A DNA stretch of 64,000 nt from Myxococcus sp. RHSTA-1-4. GTDB taxonomy: Bacteria > Myxococcota > Myxococcia > Myxococcales > Myxococcaceae. Shown here in pieces: positions 25,310 to 37,084 of this stretch. Position numbers and translations under genes: made by a program. The notes under the pieces were generated by a model that did no database searches, had not been told where the DNA came from, and was given only the letters and a program-made list of their open reading frames with translations. Within the stretch, counting starts at the first letter, position 1, and each line of letters opens with the position of its first letter. Location: the NCBI RefSeq assembly GCF_020037125.1, contig NZ_JAIQDG010000029.1, positions 1 through 64,000 on the forward strand, read 5' to 3'.

Positions 25310-26518
25310 TCACACTCCCGCGAAACGCCGGATGACGGCCGCGCGAAGGCGCTGCTTCAGGCTCGGCTTGCCGAACGTGAGCCTGTCGAGGTCCGTCGGC
25401 AGCGGCGTCAGGACGCGGTAGCCGTCCTCCGTGACGAGCACCGTGTCCGAGTGCCGGTATCCCCCGGTGCCGCGCACGTAGATGCCCGGCTCGATGGAGA
25501 TGAGCATGTTCCGCTCCAGCCGGTGCTCGCTGCCCACGGCCACCCACGGTGGCTCGTGGTTGCCCAGCCCGAAGCCATGCCCCGTGCGGTGCAGCCGCTG
25601 GGCCGGGTCCCCGAATCCCTCCCGGGTCAGGAAGTCATTCACCGCCGCATCGATGTCCGCCGCGAGCACACCGGGACGCACCATTTCAAACGCGACCCGC
25701 CGGGCCTCCAACATCAGCGCGAAGAGCCGCCGCTGCTCCGCCGTGGGAGGCGCGGTGAAGAAGGTGCGCTCGCACTCGGCCGCGTAGCCGTTGACGCGCG
25801 TCAGCACCAGGGCCACGTGCGGCCCACCGTCGAGCGTCATCGTCGCACCGGGCACCGAGTGCGGCTCGCTGCTCAACGGCGCGGGCCACGGCGCCGCGAT
25901 GACGTCGGTGGCCAGCGCGTCGAAGTGCTCCTCCTCCTGGATGATTCTCCGCCGCAGCGAGGTGGTCGTCATGTAGCCCTCGATGACGGTCGCCCCCTGA
26001 TAGGCCGAGCGCAGAATCTCCTCCACGCCCCACATGGCGTACCGCGCCGCGCGCTCGATTCGCTCCACCTCGAAGTCGGACTTCACCATGCGGATGGGCT
26101 CGAGCAACTCCAGCGCGCGCCCACCGGCGGCCATCAGCACGGACGCTCGCTCATGCGGCGTGCCCGGCTCGAAAGCGAAGCCCGCCCGCAGCATCGGCAC
26201 GAGCACGTCCCGCCAACCCTGGCCCTTCGGCGCCGGGAACTCCGCGTACGAGTGGACCTCCTGTGATGCCGGCCCCCACCCCTTGCGCAGGTGCTCCTGC
26301 TCCAGCAGTGGAACCAGCAGCCACCGCCTGCCCCGGGCCTCGATGACGAGGAAGAACGGCCGCTCCAGCGGCTCGGCGGTCGCTCCCGTCAGATAGAAGA
26401 TGCTCTCCGTCGAGGTGAGCACGAGCTGCTCGACGCCCTGCGCCTCCATCGCGGCCACCAACCGGTCATGCCGCCGCTGGAACTCCGTGCTCTCGGCGGC
26501 CGAATGGACTCGCTCCAC
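25310..26518 (-). CDS. M24-family metallopeptidase / Xaa-Pro dipeptidase-like protein
   Basis: A 402-residue protein of the pita-bread fold. An N-terminal creatinase-type domain (~1-165) is followed by the C-terminal M24 domain (~170-390). Late metal-ligand segments are present (HRTGHGFGLGNHEPPW with His; SIEPGIYV with Glu). The segment that in prolidases holds the two Asp ligands reads RVNGYAAECERTF, so the second Asp is Glu, as in creatinase-like subfamilies, and the first is not obvious. It may bind metal differently or be a metal-independent relative. Soluble and single-gene. Confidence 0.82.
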   Translation of the reverse strand: MERVHSAAESTEFQRRHDRLVAAMEAQGVEQLVLTSTESIFYLTGATAEPLERPFFLVIEARGRRWLLVPLLEQEHLRKGWGPASQEVHSYAEFPAPKGQGWRDVLVPMLRAGFAFEPGTPHERASVLMAAGGRALELLEPIRMVKSDFEVERIERAARYAMWGVEEILRSAYQGATVIEGYMTTTSLRRRIIQEEEHFDALATDVIAAPWPAPLSSEPHSVPGATMTLDGGPHVALVLTRVNGYAAECERTFFTAPPTAEQRRLFALMLEARRVAFEMVRPGVLAADIDAAVNDFLTREGFGDPAQRLHRTGHGFGLGNHEPPWVAVGSEHRLERNMLISIEPGIYVRGTGGYRHSDTVLVTEDGYRVLTPLPTDLDRLTFGKPSLKQRLRAAVIRRFAGV

Positions 26519-26705
26519 GATTCATCCTCCAGGTCAGACAGGTCCGATGGGTACGGCGGCCACGAACCGTACTTGAACCGCTCGCTCCGCGCTGGCCCAG
26601 GCCGGGCGGCACCGCGCCCGATATGCGCCGCCACGTCCCACGTTTCAGATGGCGCCGCGCACCGCGCGGCTCCACTCACGCAACGATGAGAACAGCGAGG
26701 GTATG

Positions 26706-27287
26706 ATGATGAAGCGGTGGCTCGTGGGAGTCGTGGTCGCGCTCGCGGTGACGGGCTGTGCGAGCAGCCCCCGGAAGACCCTGCTGGAGCGCACCGGCAG
26801 CTACGTCGTCTACGACCTGCCGGCGCAGCAGGTGATGGATGCGGCGGAGGCGGAGCTGGGCGCCCGTGGCTACTCAATGCTGCCCAGCACGGACCCGCTG
26901 TTCCTCCACACCCCCTGGAAGGTCCGGGGCAACCACGACGTCTTCACCGCCTGGTCGCGCCGCTACATCGAGGGCCGGGTGCGCCCGGACGGCCGCTTCG
27001 TGCTGCGCGCCTACAAGGTGGACGCCAACGTCCACGCCCGGACGCAGCTCCTGCCGGGCTTCGCTTCCTCGGGGGCGGTGACACCGGAGGAGAAGCCGAA
27101 CACCACCCCCACCGAGGTGCTGGCCACCGAGCCCGTCCTGGGGCGCTACTCCACCCGGCCCGTCATCCGCAGGGACTTGGAGCTGGAGTGGGCCATCCTG
27201 GAGCGCCTCAACCCCGACTTCGCCGGGCGCGTCAAGGAGCAGGTCGACGTGTACCTCGCCCAGGGCCCCTCCCAGCGCACGCCGTGA
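26706..27287 (+). CDS. Putative lipoprotein
   Basis: A 193-residue envelope lipoprotein. The signal sequence MMKRWLVGVVVALAVTGC ends in a lipobox (VTGC), making Cys18 the lipidated residue. The mature part begins ASSPRKTLLERTGSYVVYDLPAQ, then has an alpha/beta domain with AEAELGARGYSML, a pattern reminiscent of small periplasmic domains. Three ATGs lie in a row (26703, 26706, 26709) after GCGAGG; the second or third gives the best spacing. A second lipoprotein gene follows 75 bp later on the same strand. No enzyme motif is seen. Confidence 0.8.
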   Translation: MMKRWLVGVVVALAVTGCASSPRKTLLERTGSYVVYDLPAQQVMDAAEAELGARGYSMLPSTDPLFLHTPWKVRGNHDVFTAWSRRYIEGRVRPDGRFVLRAYKVDANVHARTQLLPGFASSGAVTPEEKPNTTPTEVLATEPVLGRYSTRPVIRRDLELEWAILERLNPDFAGRVKEQVDVYLAQGPSQRTP

Positions 27288-27362
27288 CGCGTCCGGGTGA
27301 CGGACTTGAAATGTCCTCGCAGGCTTGGCTAAGCCCGAGGGACTCCCGAGGAGTGTCCCCGC

Positions 27363-28397
27363 GTGAAGCGAAGCCTGTCTGGCCTGGTCGTCGCCCTGTC
27401 CCTGTTCGCCTGCAAGGAAGAACCCCGCGGCAAGCTGGAGCCCATTCCCCGCCCGCCGGGGATGAATGACGCCCCCGCCCCCGCGCCGGCGGCGGACACC
27501 CCCGCCCCGCCCGCCCGTCCCGCCGTGGACCCCGCCAAGGCGGTGCTGCGCTGGAAGCTCGCCCCGGGCGCGTCGGCCTCCTACCGCCTCACCGTGGAGC
27601 GCACGGGCGCCGAGCCCGAGGCCGAGGCCGCCGAGCCGGAGGAGAAGTCCACACGGGGCGGCAAGGCCCGTGGCAAGGCCCGCGAGGAGAGCCCGGCGGC
27701 ACCCGCCCCGGCCGCGGCCTCCTTCCCCAGCGCCTTCACGTACGTCATGGAGCGCACCGACTCGGGCGACTACCGCCTGCGCGTCGTCCCTGAAGGCAAG
27801 GACGCCGCGGAGGACCAGGGCACCATCAGCGAGCGCGGCTTCGTGCTGGAGGGCCTGCAAGGCGTCACCCGCAACACGGCCACGCTGGTGCTGGAGCTGC
27901 CCAGGGACGCGGTGGGCGCCGGCGACACCTGGTCGCTGGGCACCGAGCTGGTGTCCCCGGACGCGCTCGGCCCCACCTTCCAGGGCCCCCCGCCCGAGCG
28001 GCGCAACCGCGTGAAGCTCACCGCGCTGGCCCCCGCGGACGGCGGTGAGCAGGTGGCCACCGTGGAGTACGACCTCTACGAGCGCATCTCCGGCACCATC
28101 CGCCCCCCGCGCAAGCCGGCCACCGTGCCCGCGCGCGAGGGAGAGGAAGAGGCGAGCGAGAGCCCGAAGAGCAGCTCCGGCGAGGCCGCCATCAGCACCG
28201 AGGTGAAGATTACCGGCCGCGGCGAGTTCCTGGTGAAGGCCGGCCGCTGGCGCTCCTGGGAGGGCAACCTCTCCGCCGTGACGAAGGGCCCCTTCCCCGC
28301 CAAGGCCGTGCAGGTGCCACCGGGGTCGCTGAAGCTGAGCCTCAGCGCGCTCGAGTCGCCTCCGGCACCCCAGCCGACGGCCCAGCCGCAGCAGTAG
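27363..28397 (+). CDS. Putative lipoprotein with DUF6263-like beta domain
   Basis: A 344-residue protein starting at a GTG. MKRSLSGLVVALSLFAC is a lipoprotein signal peptide with Cys17. A long Pro/Ala-rich and then charged linker (residues ~25-120, with EPEAEAAEPEEK) leads to a beta-rich domain (~120-320) of the kind in myxobacterial envelope lipoproteins: FTYVMERTDSGDYRLRVVPEG, VEYDLYERISGTI, TEVKITGRGEFLVKAGRW. Function unknown; the family name is a tentative match from memory. Its last 56 bp overlap, on the opposite strand, the end of hemH. Confidence 0.75.
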   Translation: MKRSLSGLVVALSLFACKEEPRGKLEPIPRPPGMNDAPAPAPAADTPAPPARPAVDPAKAVLRWKLAPGASASYRLTVERTGAEPEAEAAEPEEKSTRGGKARGKAREESPAAPAPAAASFPSAFTYVMERTDSGDYRLRVVPEGKDAAEDQGTISERGFVLEGLQGVTRNTATLVLELPRDAVGAGDTWSLGTELVSPDALGPTFQGPPPERRNRVKLTALAPADGGEQVATVEYDLYERISGTIRPPRKPATVPAREGEEEASESPKSSSGEAAISTEVKITGRGEFLVKAGRWRSWEGNLSAVTKGPFPAKAVQVPPGSLKLSLSALESPPAPQPTAQPQQ

Positions 28398-29442
28398 GCG
28401 CCGCGTCCGACTCGCGCACCAGCCGCACCACGGCGTCCACCCATGACGGGTGGGCGTTGAGCGAGGGGACGAGCGTCAGCGACTCGCCCCCCGCCTCCAC
28501 GAACTGCTCGCGGGCGCGCATGCCCACCTCTTCCAGCGTCTCCAGGCAGTCCGCCACGAAGGCCGGGCACATCACCGCCAGCCGCTTCACGCCCCGCTGG
28601 GCCAGCTCCGGCAGCACCACGTCCGTGTAGGGCTTCACCCACGGCGTGCGCCCCAGACGGGACTGGAAGGACACCGTCCAGCCCTGTCCCTGCGCGCCCA
28701 GCCCCAGCCGCTCCGCCAGTGCCCGCGCCGTCGCGTAGCACTGCGCGCGGTAGCAGTGGCGGTTGGCGTCCGTCAGCACGGCACAGCAGCCCTCCGAAGC
28801 GAAGCAGTGCCGCCCCGTCGGGTCGCTCTTCTTCACGTGCCGCTCCGGCACGCCGTGGAAGCTGAAGAGGACGTAGTCCGCGCGCGCCTCGTCAATCACC
28901 GGCCGCGCCACCGTGGCGAAGGCGTCCAGGAAGCCCGGGTGGCCGTAGAAGGCCGGCACCGCGCGGACGTTGGGCACGTCCCACCCTTCGGCCATCACCT
29001 CGTACGTGCGCGCCAGCGACGACGAGGTGGTGGACGCGGCCTCCTGCGGGTACAGCGGCAGCACCGTGAAGTCCGACACGCCGCGCGCCCGCAGCCGGGC
29101 AATGGCGTCCGGAATGGACGGGCTGCCGTAGCGCATGCCCAGCTCCACCTCGTACTCACCCTGGAGACGCTCGGCCACGGCGGACGTCAGCGCCCGGCTG
29201 AACACCAGCAGCGGCGAGCCCTCCTTCATCCAGACCTTCCGGTACGCCTCCGCGCTCTTCGCCGGGCGCACCGGGAGGATGATGAGGTTGAGCAGCAGCC
29301 AGCGGCCCACGGGGTGGATGTCCACCACCCGCGGGTCGCTGAGGAACTCGCGCAGGTAGCGGCGCACCGGCCCCGTCTCCGGAGCGTCCGGCGTGCCCAG
29401 GTTGAGGAGCAGCAGGCCTCGCTTCGCGGCGGGGGGAGACAT
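28342..29442 (-). CDS. hemH: Ferrochelatase
   Basis: A 366-residue ferrochelatase that inserts Fe2+ into protoporphyrin IX (or coproporphyrin III) in haem synthesis. LLLNLGTPDAPE at the N terminus, YGSPSI, LPLYPQEA and FSFHGVPERH (with the catalytic His) are typical, as is CPAFVADCLETLEE near the end. Four cysteines in HCFASEGCCAV and HCYRAQCYATA recall the cluster-binding cysteines reported for some bacterial ferrochelatases, including a myxobacterial one; whether this protein carries a 2Fe-2S cluster is inference. The ATG shares one base with the stop codon of apaG (TGATG), so the two are translationally coupled. Confidence 0.95.
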   Translation of the reverse strand: MSPPAAKRGLLLLNLGTPDAPETGPVRRYLREFLSDPRVVDIHPVGRWLLLNLIILPVRPAKSAEAYRKVWMKEGSPLLVFSRALTSAVAERLQGEYEVELGMRYGSPSIPDAIARLRARGVSDFTVLPLYPQEAASTTSSSLARTYEVMAEGWDVPNVRAVPAFYGHPGFLDAFATVARPVIDEARADYVLFSFHGVPERHVKKSDPTGRHCFASEGCCAVLTDANRHCYRAQCYATARALAERLGLGAQGQGWTVSFQSRLGRTPWVKPYTDVVLPELAQRGVKRLAVMCPAFVADCLETLEEVGMRAREQFVEAGGESLTLVPSLNAHPSWVDAVVRLVRESDAAPTAAAGPSAGVPEATRAR

Positions 29443-29828
29443 CAGTGCAGGGCGTTGGGGAGGGTGAGGGCGAACTCCGCGATGCGGGCCTCGAAGCGCG
29501 AGCCGTCCGGCCGCACCATGTCGTAGGTGCCGCGCATGGTGCCGAACGGCGTGCGCAGCATCGCCCAGCTCGTGTACTCGAAGCGCTCGCCCGGCTTCAG
29601 GCTGGGCTGGCGGCCCACCACGCCCTCGCCCTTCACCTCCTCCACCTTCCCGGTGGCATCGGTGATGACCCAGTGGCGCGACTTGAGCTGCGCGGGCGCG
29701 CTGCCCTCGTTGGCAATCTCCACCGTGTACATGAAGGCGTACTGCCCCGACTCCGGCGCGCTGCGCTCCGGCCAGAAGGCGGGCTTCACGGTGATGCGGA
29801 TGCCATCGGTGGTGGCAGTGGAGGACAT
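29442..29828 (-). CDS. apaG: ApaG/DUF525 protein
   Basis: A 128-residue single-domain protein. The family signature is clear: YTVEIANEGSAPAQLKSRHW, ITDATGKVEEVKGEGVVGRQP, LKPGERFEYTSW and GTMRGTYDMV. ApaG proteins are FnIII-like beta-sandwiches; their molecular role is unsettled. A start at 29828 (MSSTATTDG) is chosen because it fits the family length; the frame also allows an ATG 12 codons upstream. It overlaps hemH by one base, forming a two-gene operon. Confidence 0.9.
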   Translation of the reverse strand: MSSTATTDGIRITVKPAFWPERSAPESGQYAFMYTVEIANEGSAPAQLKSRHWVITDATGKVEEVKGEGVVGRQPSLKPGERFEYTSWAMLRTPFGTMRGTYDMVRPDGSRFEARIAEFALTLPNALH

Positions 29829-29900
29829 GGCACCAGAAATGGCGCCATTACCGCCCGGTTGCAAGGAAAACGCCAGGTTGGCCGGCCGGGTGGCGGGCCC

Positions 29901-30860
29901 TCACCGGGCCTCCGTCTTCGCGCCCTCCCCGGCCTGCTCGGGCTCGGGGGCCTTGGGCCAGACGAGCGAGGCGACGATGGAGCCCACCAGGATGCCGGCA
30001 ATCACGCCCAGCGACAGGCCGATGGGGACGTGGATGTCGAAGTAGGTGATGAGCATCTTCACGCCCACGAAGGCCAGAATCGCGCTCAGCCCCACCTTCA
30101 GGAAGTGGAACTTGTCCATCAGGCTGGCCACCACGAAGAACAGCGAGCGCAGGCCCAGAATCGCGCACACGTTGGACGTGTAGATGATGAAGGCGTCCTG
30201 GCTGATGCCCAGCACCGCGGGGATGGAGTCCAGGGCGAAGAGCAGGTCGGTGGCCTCCACCACCAGCAGGACGATGAACAGCGGCGTCACCTTGCGGCGC
30301 CCGTCCTCGGTGAGGAAGAAGCGGCTGCCCTCCCCCTGGCGAGACACCGGCAGCACCCGGCGGGCGAACTTGACGATGCCCTTCTGCTCCGGGTCGATGT
30401 CCTCGTCCTTGGAGAAGAGCATCTTCAGCGCGGTGTACACGAGGAACGCGCCGAACAGGTAGATGAGCCAGTGGAAGCGCTGCACCAGGGCCGCGCCGGC
30501 GATGATGAGGCCCGCGCGCATGATGAACGCGCCCATGATGCCCCAGAAGAGCACCCGGTGCTGGTGCTCCGGCGCCACCCGGAAGTAGCTGAACACCATC
30601 AGGAAGACGAAGAGGTTGTCGACGGAGAGCGCGTACTCCACGACATACGCCGTCACCCACTGCAGGCCCTGCTCGTGACCCCGGTAGTGCCAGATGCCGG
30701 CGCAGAACAGCAGGCTGATGCTGATCCACACCACCGTCCAGATGCCCGCCTCCTTGGGCGACACCGCGTGTGCCTTGCGGTGGAACAGCCCGAGGTCCAG
30801 CGCGAGCATCACGAGGACGAAGACGTTGAAACCCACCCAGAGCGCGGCTTGCGTGTTCAC
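29901..30860 (-). CDS. TerC/Alx-family integral membrane protein
   Basis: A 319-residue inner-membrane protein with about seven to nine helices. Two acidic intramembrane blocks, VVEYALSVDNLFVFLMVF and VVEATDLLFALDSIPAVL, define the TerC family and supply metal-coordinating Asp/Glu residues. Relatives export Mn2+ (Alx, MeeF/MeeY) or support tellurite resistance and metal loading of exported proteins. The C terminus is a short acidic cytoplasmic tail. I looked for a yybP-ykoY manganese riboswitch in the 97 bp upstream and saw none. GlgX ends just before it on the same strand. Confidence 0.92.
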   Translation of the reverse strand: MNTQAALWVGFNVFVLVMLALDLGLFHRKAHAVSPKEAGIWTVVWISISLLFCAGIWHYRGHEQGLQWVTAYVVEYALSVDNLFVFLMVFSYFRVAPEHQHRVLFWGIMGAFIMRAGLIIAGAALVQRFHWLIYLFGAFLVYTALKMLFSKDEDIDPEQKGIVKFARRVLPVSRQGEGSRFFLTEDGRRKVTPLFIVLLVVEATDLLFALDSIPAVLGISQDAFIIYTSNVCAILGLRSLFFVVASLMDKFHFLKVGLSAILAFVGVKMLITYFDIHVPIGLSLGVIAGILVGSIVASLVWPKAPEPEQAGEGAKTEAR

Positions 30861-30957
30861 GTATGATTCCTGGTGCAGTGTGCGACGGGGCGCACCCTAC
30901 CGGCGGAGGGCCCGGGCGTCGACCCTTCCGTGACAAGGGCCTCGTCCCCCACCCTGC

Positions 30958-33104
<2,147 letters not shown>

Positions 33105-33108
<4 letters not shown>

Positions 33109-36100
33109 CCCTTGCTCCTCTCCAACAGCACCACCGGGAACTCCGCCAGGAGCGGTCCGAGGGGCAGCACCCCGCCGCCCGGCCCACGCTCCGGCCGCAC
33201 CTGGCGCCCGGTGAAGACACTTCGGAACATCATGCCCGCATATGCCTCCGGCAGGTCGAGGAACGTGCTCCCGTACGCACCGGCCAGACCTTCCGGGGAT
33301 TCCAGGGCCGCCAAGGTGTAACGCGGTGCACAGGCCACCACCACGGTGTCGCCGTGCTCGCGCGCGAAGCCCACCGCCGCCCGGGCGAGGGGGCCGGACA
33401 AATCCAGCGCCCGGTACCCGCCCGAGCGGAAGAGCACCTGCTGCCGCTGCCGCAGGCGCAGCGCCTCGGTCAGGACGAAGAGCTTCACCCGGCCGTCATC
33501 CATGTTGGCCACCAGCCGCGCGCACAGGCCGGGCCTGTCCCGCCGGGCCTCCTGGTCCAGCTCGTCCAGCAGCCGCGCGCGCAGGGCGAAGTCCACCGGG
33601 CGCCGGTTGTCCGGGTCCACCAGCGACAAATCCCACAGCTCACAGCCCTGGTAGGTGTCCACCACGCCGGGCGAGGCCAGCTTCATCAGGAGCTGTCCGA
33701 GCGCGTTGTGCTGCCCCGCGCGCTCGATGTGGCGCTTGAAGGCCCGCACGTCCTCCAGGAAGGCGCCGCCCGTCTCCGGGGCGAAGCAGGCGTCCACGAA
33801 GCGCGCCACCGCGTCGTCATAGGCGCTGTCCGGGTTGGTCCACGAGGTGCGGACCTTGGCCTCCTTGATGGCCTTGCCCATGTACTCGCGCACCCGGCGC
33901 TGGAAGTCCGCCAGCTCCTCCGGCGAGTGGGACTCGCCCATGGGCCAGGCCCCCACCACCGTCTGGAAGAAGAGGTACATGTCGTTGGGGCTGGGGGCCG
34001 GGCCGGAGGGAAGCTCCGTCACCCGCCTCTCCGTGAGGCGGGCCCACTTCTTCACCCGCCTGCGCCACTCCTCGGGCACCTCCGAGATGACGTTGATGCG
34101 CGCGCGCACGTCCTCGCTGCGCTTGGTGTCGTGGGTGCTGGAGGTGAGCAGGCTCGCGGGCCAGCGCTCCGCGCGCTCCTGGTTGCGCAGGTGGAAGGTG
34201 GTGGCGCGCACCCCGAAGCGCTCCGGCTCGCCGCCCACCTCGTTGAGGCTCACCAGCCGGTTGTAGACGTAGAAGACGGTGTCCTCCAGGCCCTTGGCCA
34301 TGACGGGCCCCGTCACCTGCTGCAGCTTCATGGCGAAGCGCAGCATGACGGCCCGCTCCCGCTCGTGGGTGTGCTCCGGGTAGCGGCGCAGGAGGATGTC
34401 GCGCAGGAAGCCGAAGATGGAGGCGTTGGTGGTGGCGTTGCGCTCCTTGGCGCGCTGAATCGTCCACTCGACGTACTGCACGTCGCGCGCGTCCAGCTCC
34501 GGGCGCCAGCCGTCCACGTAGGTGCGGTAGACGGGAAACAGGGCGATGAACTCCACCAGCGCGCGCCTCAGCGAGTTGAGCGTGAAGTCGCGCGTGCGCC
34601 GGTTCATCTCCGAGATGCGGTTGAGCTCGTGGGCCAGCACGTTGATTTCGCTGGCCATGGACACGCGCATGATGAGCTGCTTCTTCTGGTAGACGAGCTC
34701 CGCGAAGTCGGCCTTCTCGCCCACGAAGCGCTCGTACGTCTCCGACAGGGAAGCCTCCGCGTCCGGCTGGACGAAGATGCCGCTCACCGCGTTGGCGTAG
34801 CGGTAGCCGGTGGTGCCGTGCACGGCCCACGCCTCGGGGATGCGCTCGCGCCCGCCCTGAATCTTCTCCACCACCACGTACAGCGCCTTGCGCAGCGGGC
34901 TGTCCGGGCGCTCCGTCACCTCCGCGCGCCAGCGCGCGCGCAGCGCGGCCTCCACTCCGGGCCAGCGTGCATCCCCCTCGCCGTGCGCGTTCACGAACAG
35001 GGCCCGGGCCCGCTCCACGAAGAAGCGCTCCTGCAGGTCCAGGAAGTAGGCGGTGGGGTCGAACAGGCCGTCCGGATGGTCGATGCGCAGCCCGGTGACG
35101 AAGTCCTCGCGCAGCCAGCGGAAGATGAGCGCGTGCGCCTCCTGGAAGACGTCCGGGTCCTCCTCGCGGATGGCGGCCAGGCCGTTGATGTCGAAGAAGC
35201 GGCGGTAGTTGATTTCCTCGCCCGCCACGCGCCAGTGCGCCAGCCGGTAGCTGCACGAGGACAGCACCGCGTCCAGCAAATCATACGAGCGCGGGTTGCC
35301 GGGCTCGCCGTTGAAGATGCGGAGGTTCTCCTCGATGTAGGCGCCCACCTCCGGGCCGGCGGCCACCACCGCGGCGAGGCGGCGCTTGATGACCTCCTTC
35401 TCGCGGTGGCGCTCGATGACCTTCGCCCGCTCCACCTCCGTGCGCGCCGGCAGGTGCTCAATCGCGGTGAGGATGGAGAGCAGCTCCACCATGCACGGGT
35501 GCTCGGCCCCGAGCCGCGCCTCCAGCCGCTCCAGCCCATGCCGGAGGATGCGGCCGTACTGGCGGGGCGCCACCGGCAGGAGGTGGTCGTAGTAGTGAAG
35601 GAAGAAGGAGCCCTCCCGGAAGGACAGCCTCAGCTCGCCCCGCTCCAGGACGATGCCGTACTGGTCCCCCAGGATGGGCAGCAGGACCTTGTCCCGCAGC
35701 TCCTCCTTCACCGGCGCCCAGTCGATGTCGAAGTACTTCGCGTACATGGAGGACGGGCCGTTCTCCAGCACGTCGAACCAGAGCCGGTTGTCCCGCTCGA
35801 TGCCCATGTGGTTGGGCACCACGTCCAGCAGGTGCCCCATGCCGTGCTCGCGCAGGGCGGAGCACAGGGCGGCATGCTCCTCCTCGGAGCCCACCTCGGG
35901 GTTTATCTGCTGGTGGTCCGTGCAGTCGTAGCCGTGGGTGCTGCCCGGCGTGGCCTTCAGGTAGGGGGAGGCGTACAGGTCGCTCACCCCCAGGCGGGCC
36001 AGGTAGGGCACCACCTCGCGCGCCTGCTGGAAGGTGAAGCCCTGGTGGAGTTGCACCCGGTACGTGGACAGCGGCGTGCGCGGCCGGGAGACCCGCTCCG

Positions 36101-36146
36101 CCAGCACGCGTGTGTAGAGGCCCTCGGCCAGGGCCTCCGCGGTCAT
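33105..36146 (-). CDS. treY: Malto-oligosyltrehalose synthase TreY
   Basis: A 1013-residue GH13_26 enzyme that converts the reducing end of malto-oligosaccharides into a trehalosyl unit. Diagnostic segments are TYRVQLHQGFTFQQA, YLARLGVSDLYASPYLKA and GSTHGYD, then DVVPNHMG, a nucleophile region around GLRIDHPDGLFDP and, much later, STHDTKRSEDVRARI. The length is at the long end for the family (700-1000). The start at 36146 is preferred, with GGAAG seven bases upstream; an ATG at 36209 would add 21 residues of no conserved character. First gene of the treY-glgX pair. Trehalose is a compatible solute linked to stress and spores in myxobacteria. Confidence 0.93.
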
Positions 36147-36304
36147 GGTGGCGCTTCCCGTCCCTCTGGTGGAGGCGGTCCCCTCTTCTTCCGACCCGTC
36201 GAGCAGCATGCGGCCCAGAGGTAGGTCTCCCGCGCTCCGTCCGCCAGCACGCAGATGGCCGTCCGCCCTCTATCCAACGCTCCACGGTGCCGCTCGCGGC
36301 GGCT

Positions 36305-36342
36305 GAAAAAGCAGAGGGCCCGCCGTGTGACACGGCGAGCCC
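36305..36342 (-). terminator. Rho-independent terminator of the SWIB gene
   Basis: On the minus strand, a 12-bp stem (with one G-U pair; arms 36331-36342 and 36316-36327) closes a three-base loop and is followed by TCTGCTTTTT. It lies 37 bp after the SWIB stop codon. Stem and T tract together make this the best intrinsic terminator in the window. Confidence 0.8.
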
Positions 36343-36378
36343 CCGACTGCGTGGCGACCGGGTCTCCCCGGCGCGACT

Positions 36379-36696
36379 TCAGCTCAGCTGCTTGTTCACC
36401 AGCGCGGTCATCTCGAACATGGTGACGTTCTTCTTGCCGCCGAAGATGGGCTTCAGCTTGTCGTCGGCGTTGATCTGCCGCTTGTTCTTGGCGTCCTGGA
36501 GGCCCTGCTTCTTGATGTAGGCCCAGAGCTTCTTGACGACCTCGGTACGAGGCAGCGGCTTGCTACCGACGATCTCAGCGAGCGCGGCGGACGGCGTCAT
36601 CTCCTTCATGAACGACGCGTTCGGCTTGCGCTTCGCGCCAGCGGTCTTCTTGGCGGCAGGAGCCTTCTTCGCAGCAGCAGCTTTCTTGGCGGCCAT
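36379..36696 (-). CDS. SWIB/MDM2-domain protein with Lys/Ala-rich tail
   Basis: A 105-residue protein. Residues 1-27 are a Lys/Ala/Pro-rich basic segment (AAAKKAPAAKKTAGAKRK) like histone H1 or HU tails, well suited to DNA binding. Residues ~30-104 are a SWIB domain: LAEIVGSKPLPRTEVVKKLW, AYIKKQGLQDAKNKRQINAD and MFEMTALVNKQL. Bacterial SWIB proteins of this type occur in chlamydiae and myxobacteria and are thought to be nucleoid-associated. It is monocistronic, with a strong terminator and a repeat array upstream of its start that could affect its expression. Confidence 0.92.
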   Translation of the reverse strand: MAAKKAAAAKKAPAAKKTAGAKRKPNASFMKEMTPSAALAEIVGSKPLPRTEVVKKLWAYIKKQGLQDAKNKRQINADDKLKPIFGGKKNVTMFEMTALVNKQLS

Positions 36697-36788
36697 TCGT
36701 CTTGAGTCTCCTCCCCTCCGAAGGGGACGTTATACGGCTTTGCTTGGGTGAAGCTGGAGCCGATGCGGCGTAGAAGTAGCACGCCCAA

Positions 36789-37045
36789 GCCCGAAAAACA
36801 GCCCTCTCCTGCGTTTTTCCCTCGGAGAGCACGTTCTGGAACGCGTCTGGCGCCCGAAAATCCGGCCCCGGAGCACGCTTTTCACTCGGGAGCCACCCGC
36901 CCGCGGCGCGTTCCGGGCCCGAAAAACCGGCTCCGGAGCACGATTCTCCTCGAAAGATATGCATGGGAACGCTTCCCGGGCCCGACAATCCGGCTCCGGC
37001 GCGCTCCGCCCCTCGGGAGGGAAGCCGACATCCGCTCGGGATTCT
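36789..37045. repeat. Array of four degenerate ~64-bp tandem repeats
   Basis: Units begin at about 36789, 36852, 36917 and 36980, so periods are 63, 65 and 63 bp. Each begins GCCCGAnAAnCnGsC, then a CCGG-CCGG pair, a CTCGG block and a CGTTC/CGCTTC-plus-CGG block. Units two and three are the most alike. The array fills most of the 388 bp between the divergent SWIB and epimerase (elbA-like) genes. Each unit carries a CCGG-centred inverted repeat that could bind protein. Nothing here is CRISPR-like; no spacers exist. Confidence 0.75.
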
Positions 37046-37084
37046 CCTTGCGGACGTGGTGTGTTTTTTTGGATGAAAGCCCCC

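Noticed and set aside
30861-30957. A yybP-ykoY manganese riboswitch upstream of the TerC gene.
   Set aside because: The conserved core sequences of that class are not present and the gap is only 97 bp.
36789-37045. A CRISPR array.
   Set aside because: Units are degenerate, contiguous and lack spacers, and no cas genes occur.
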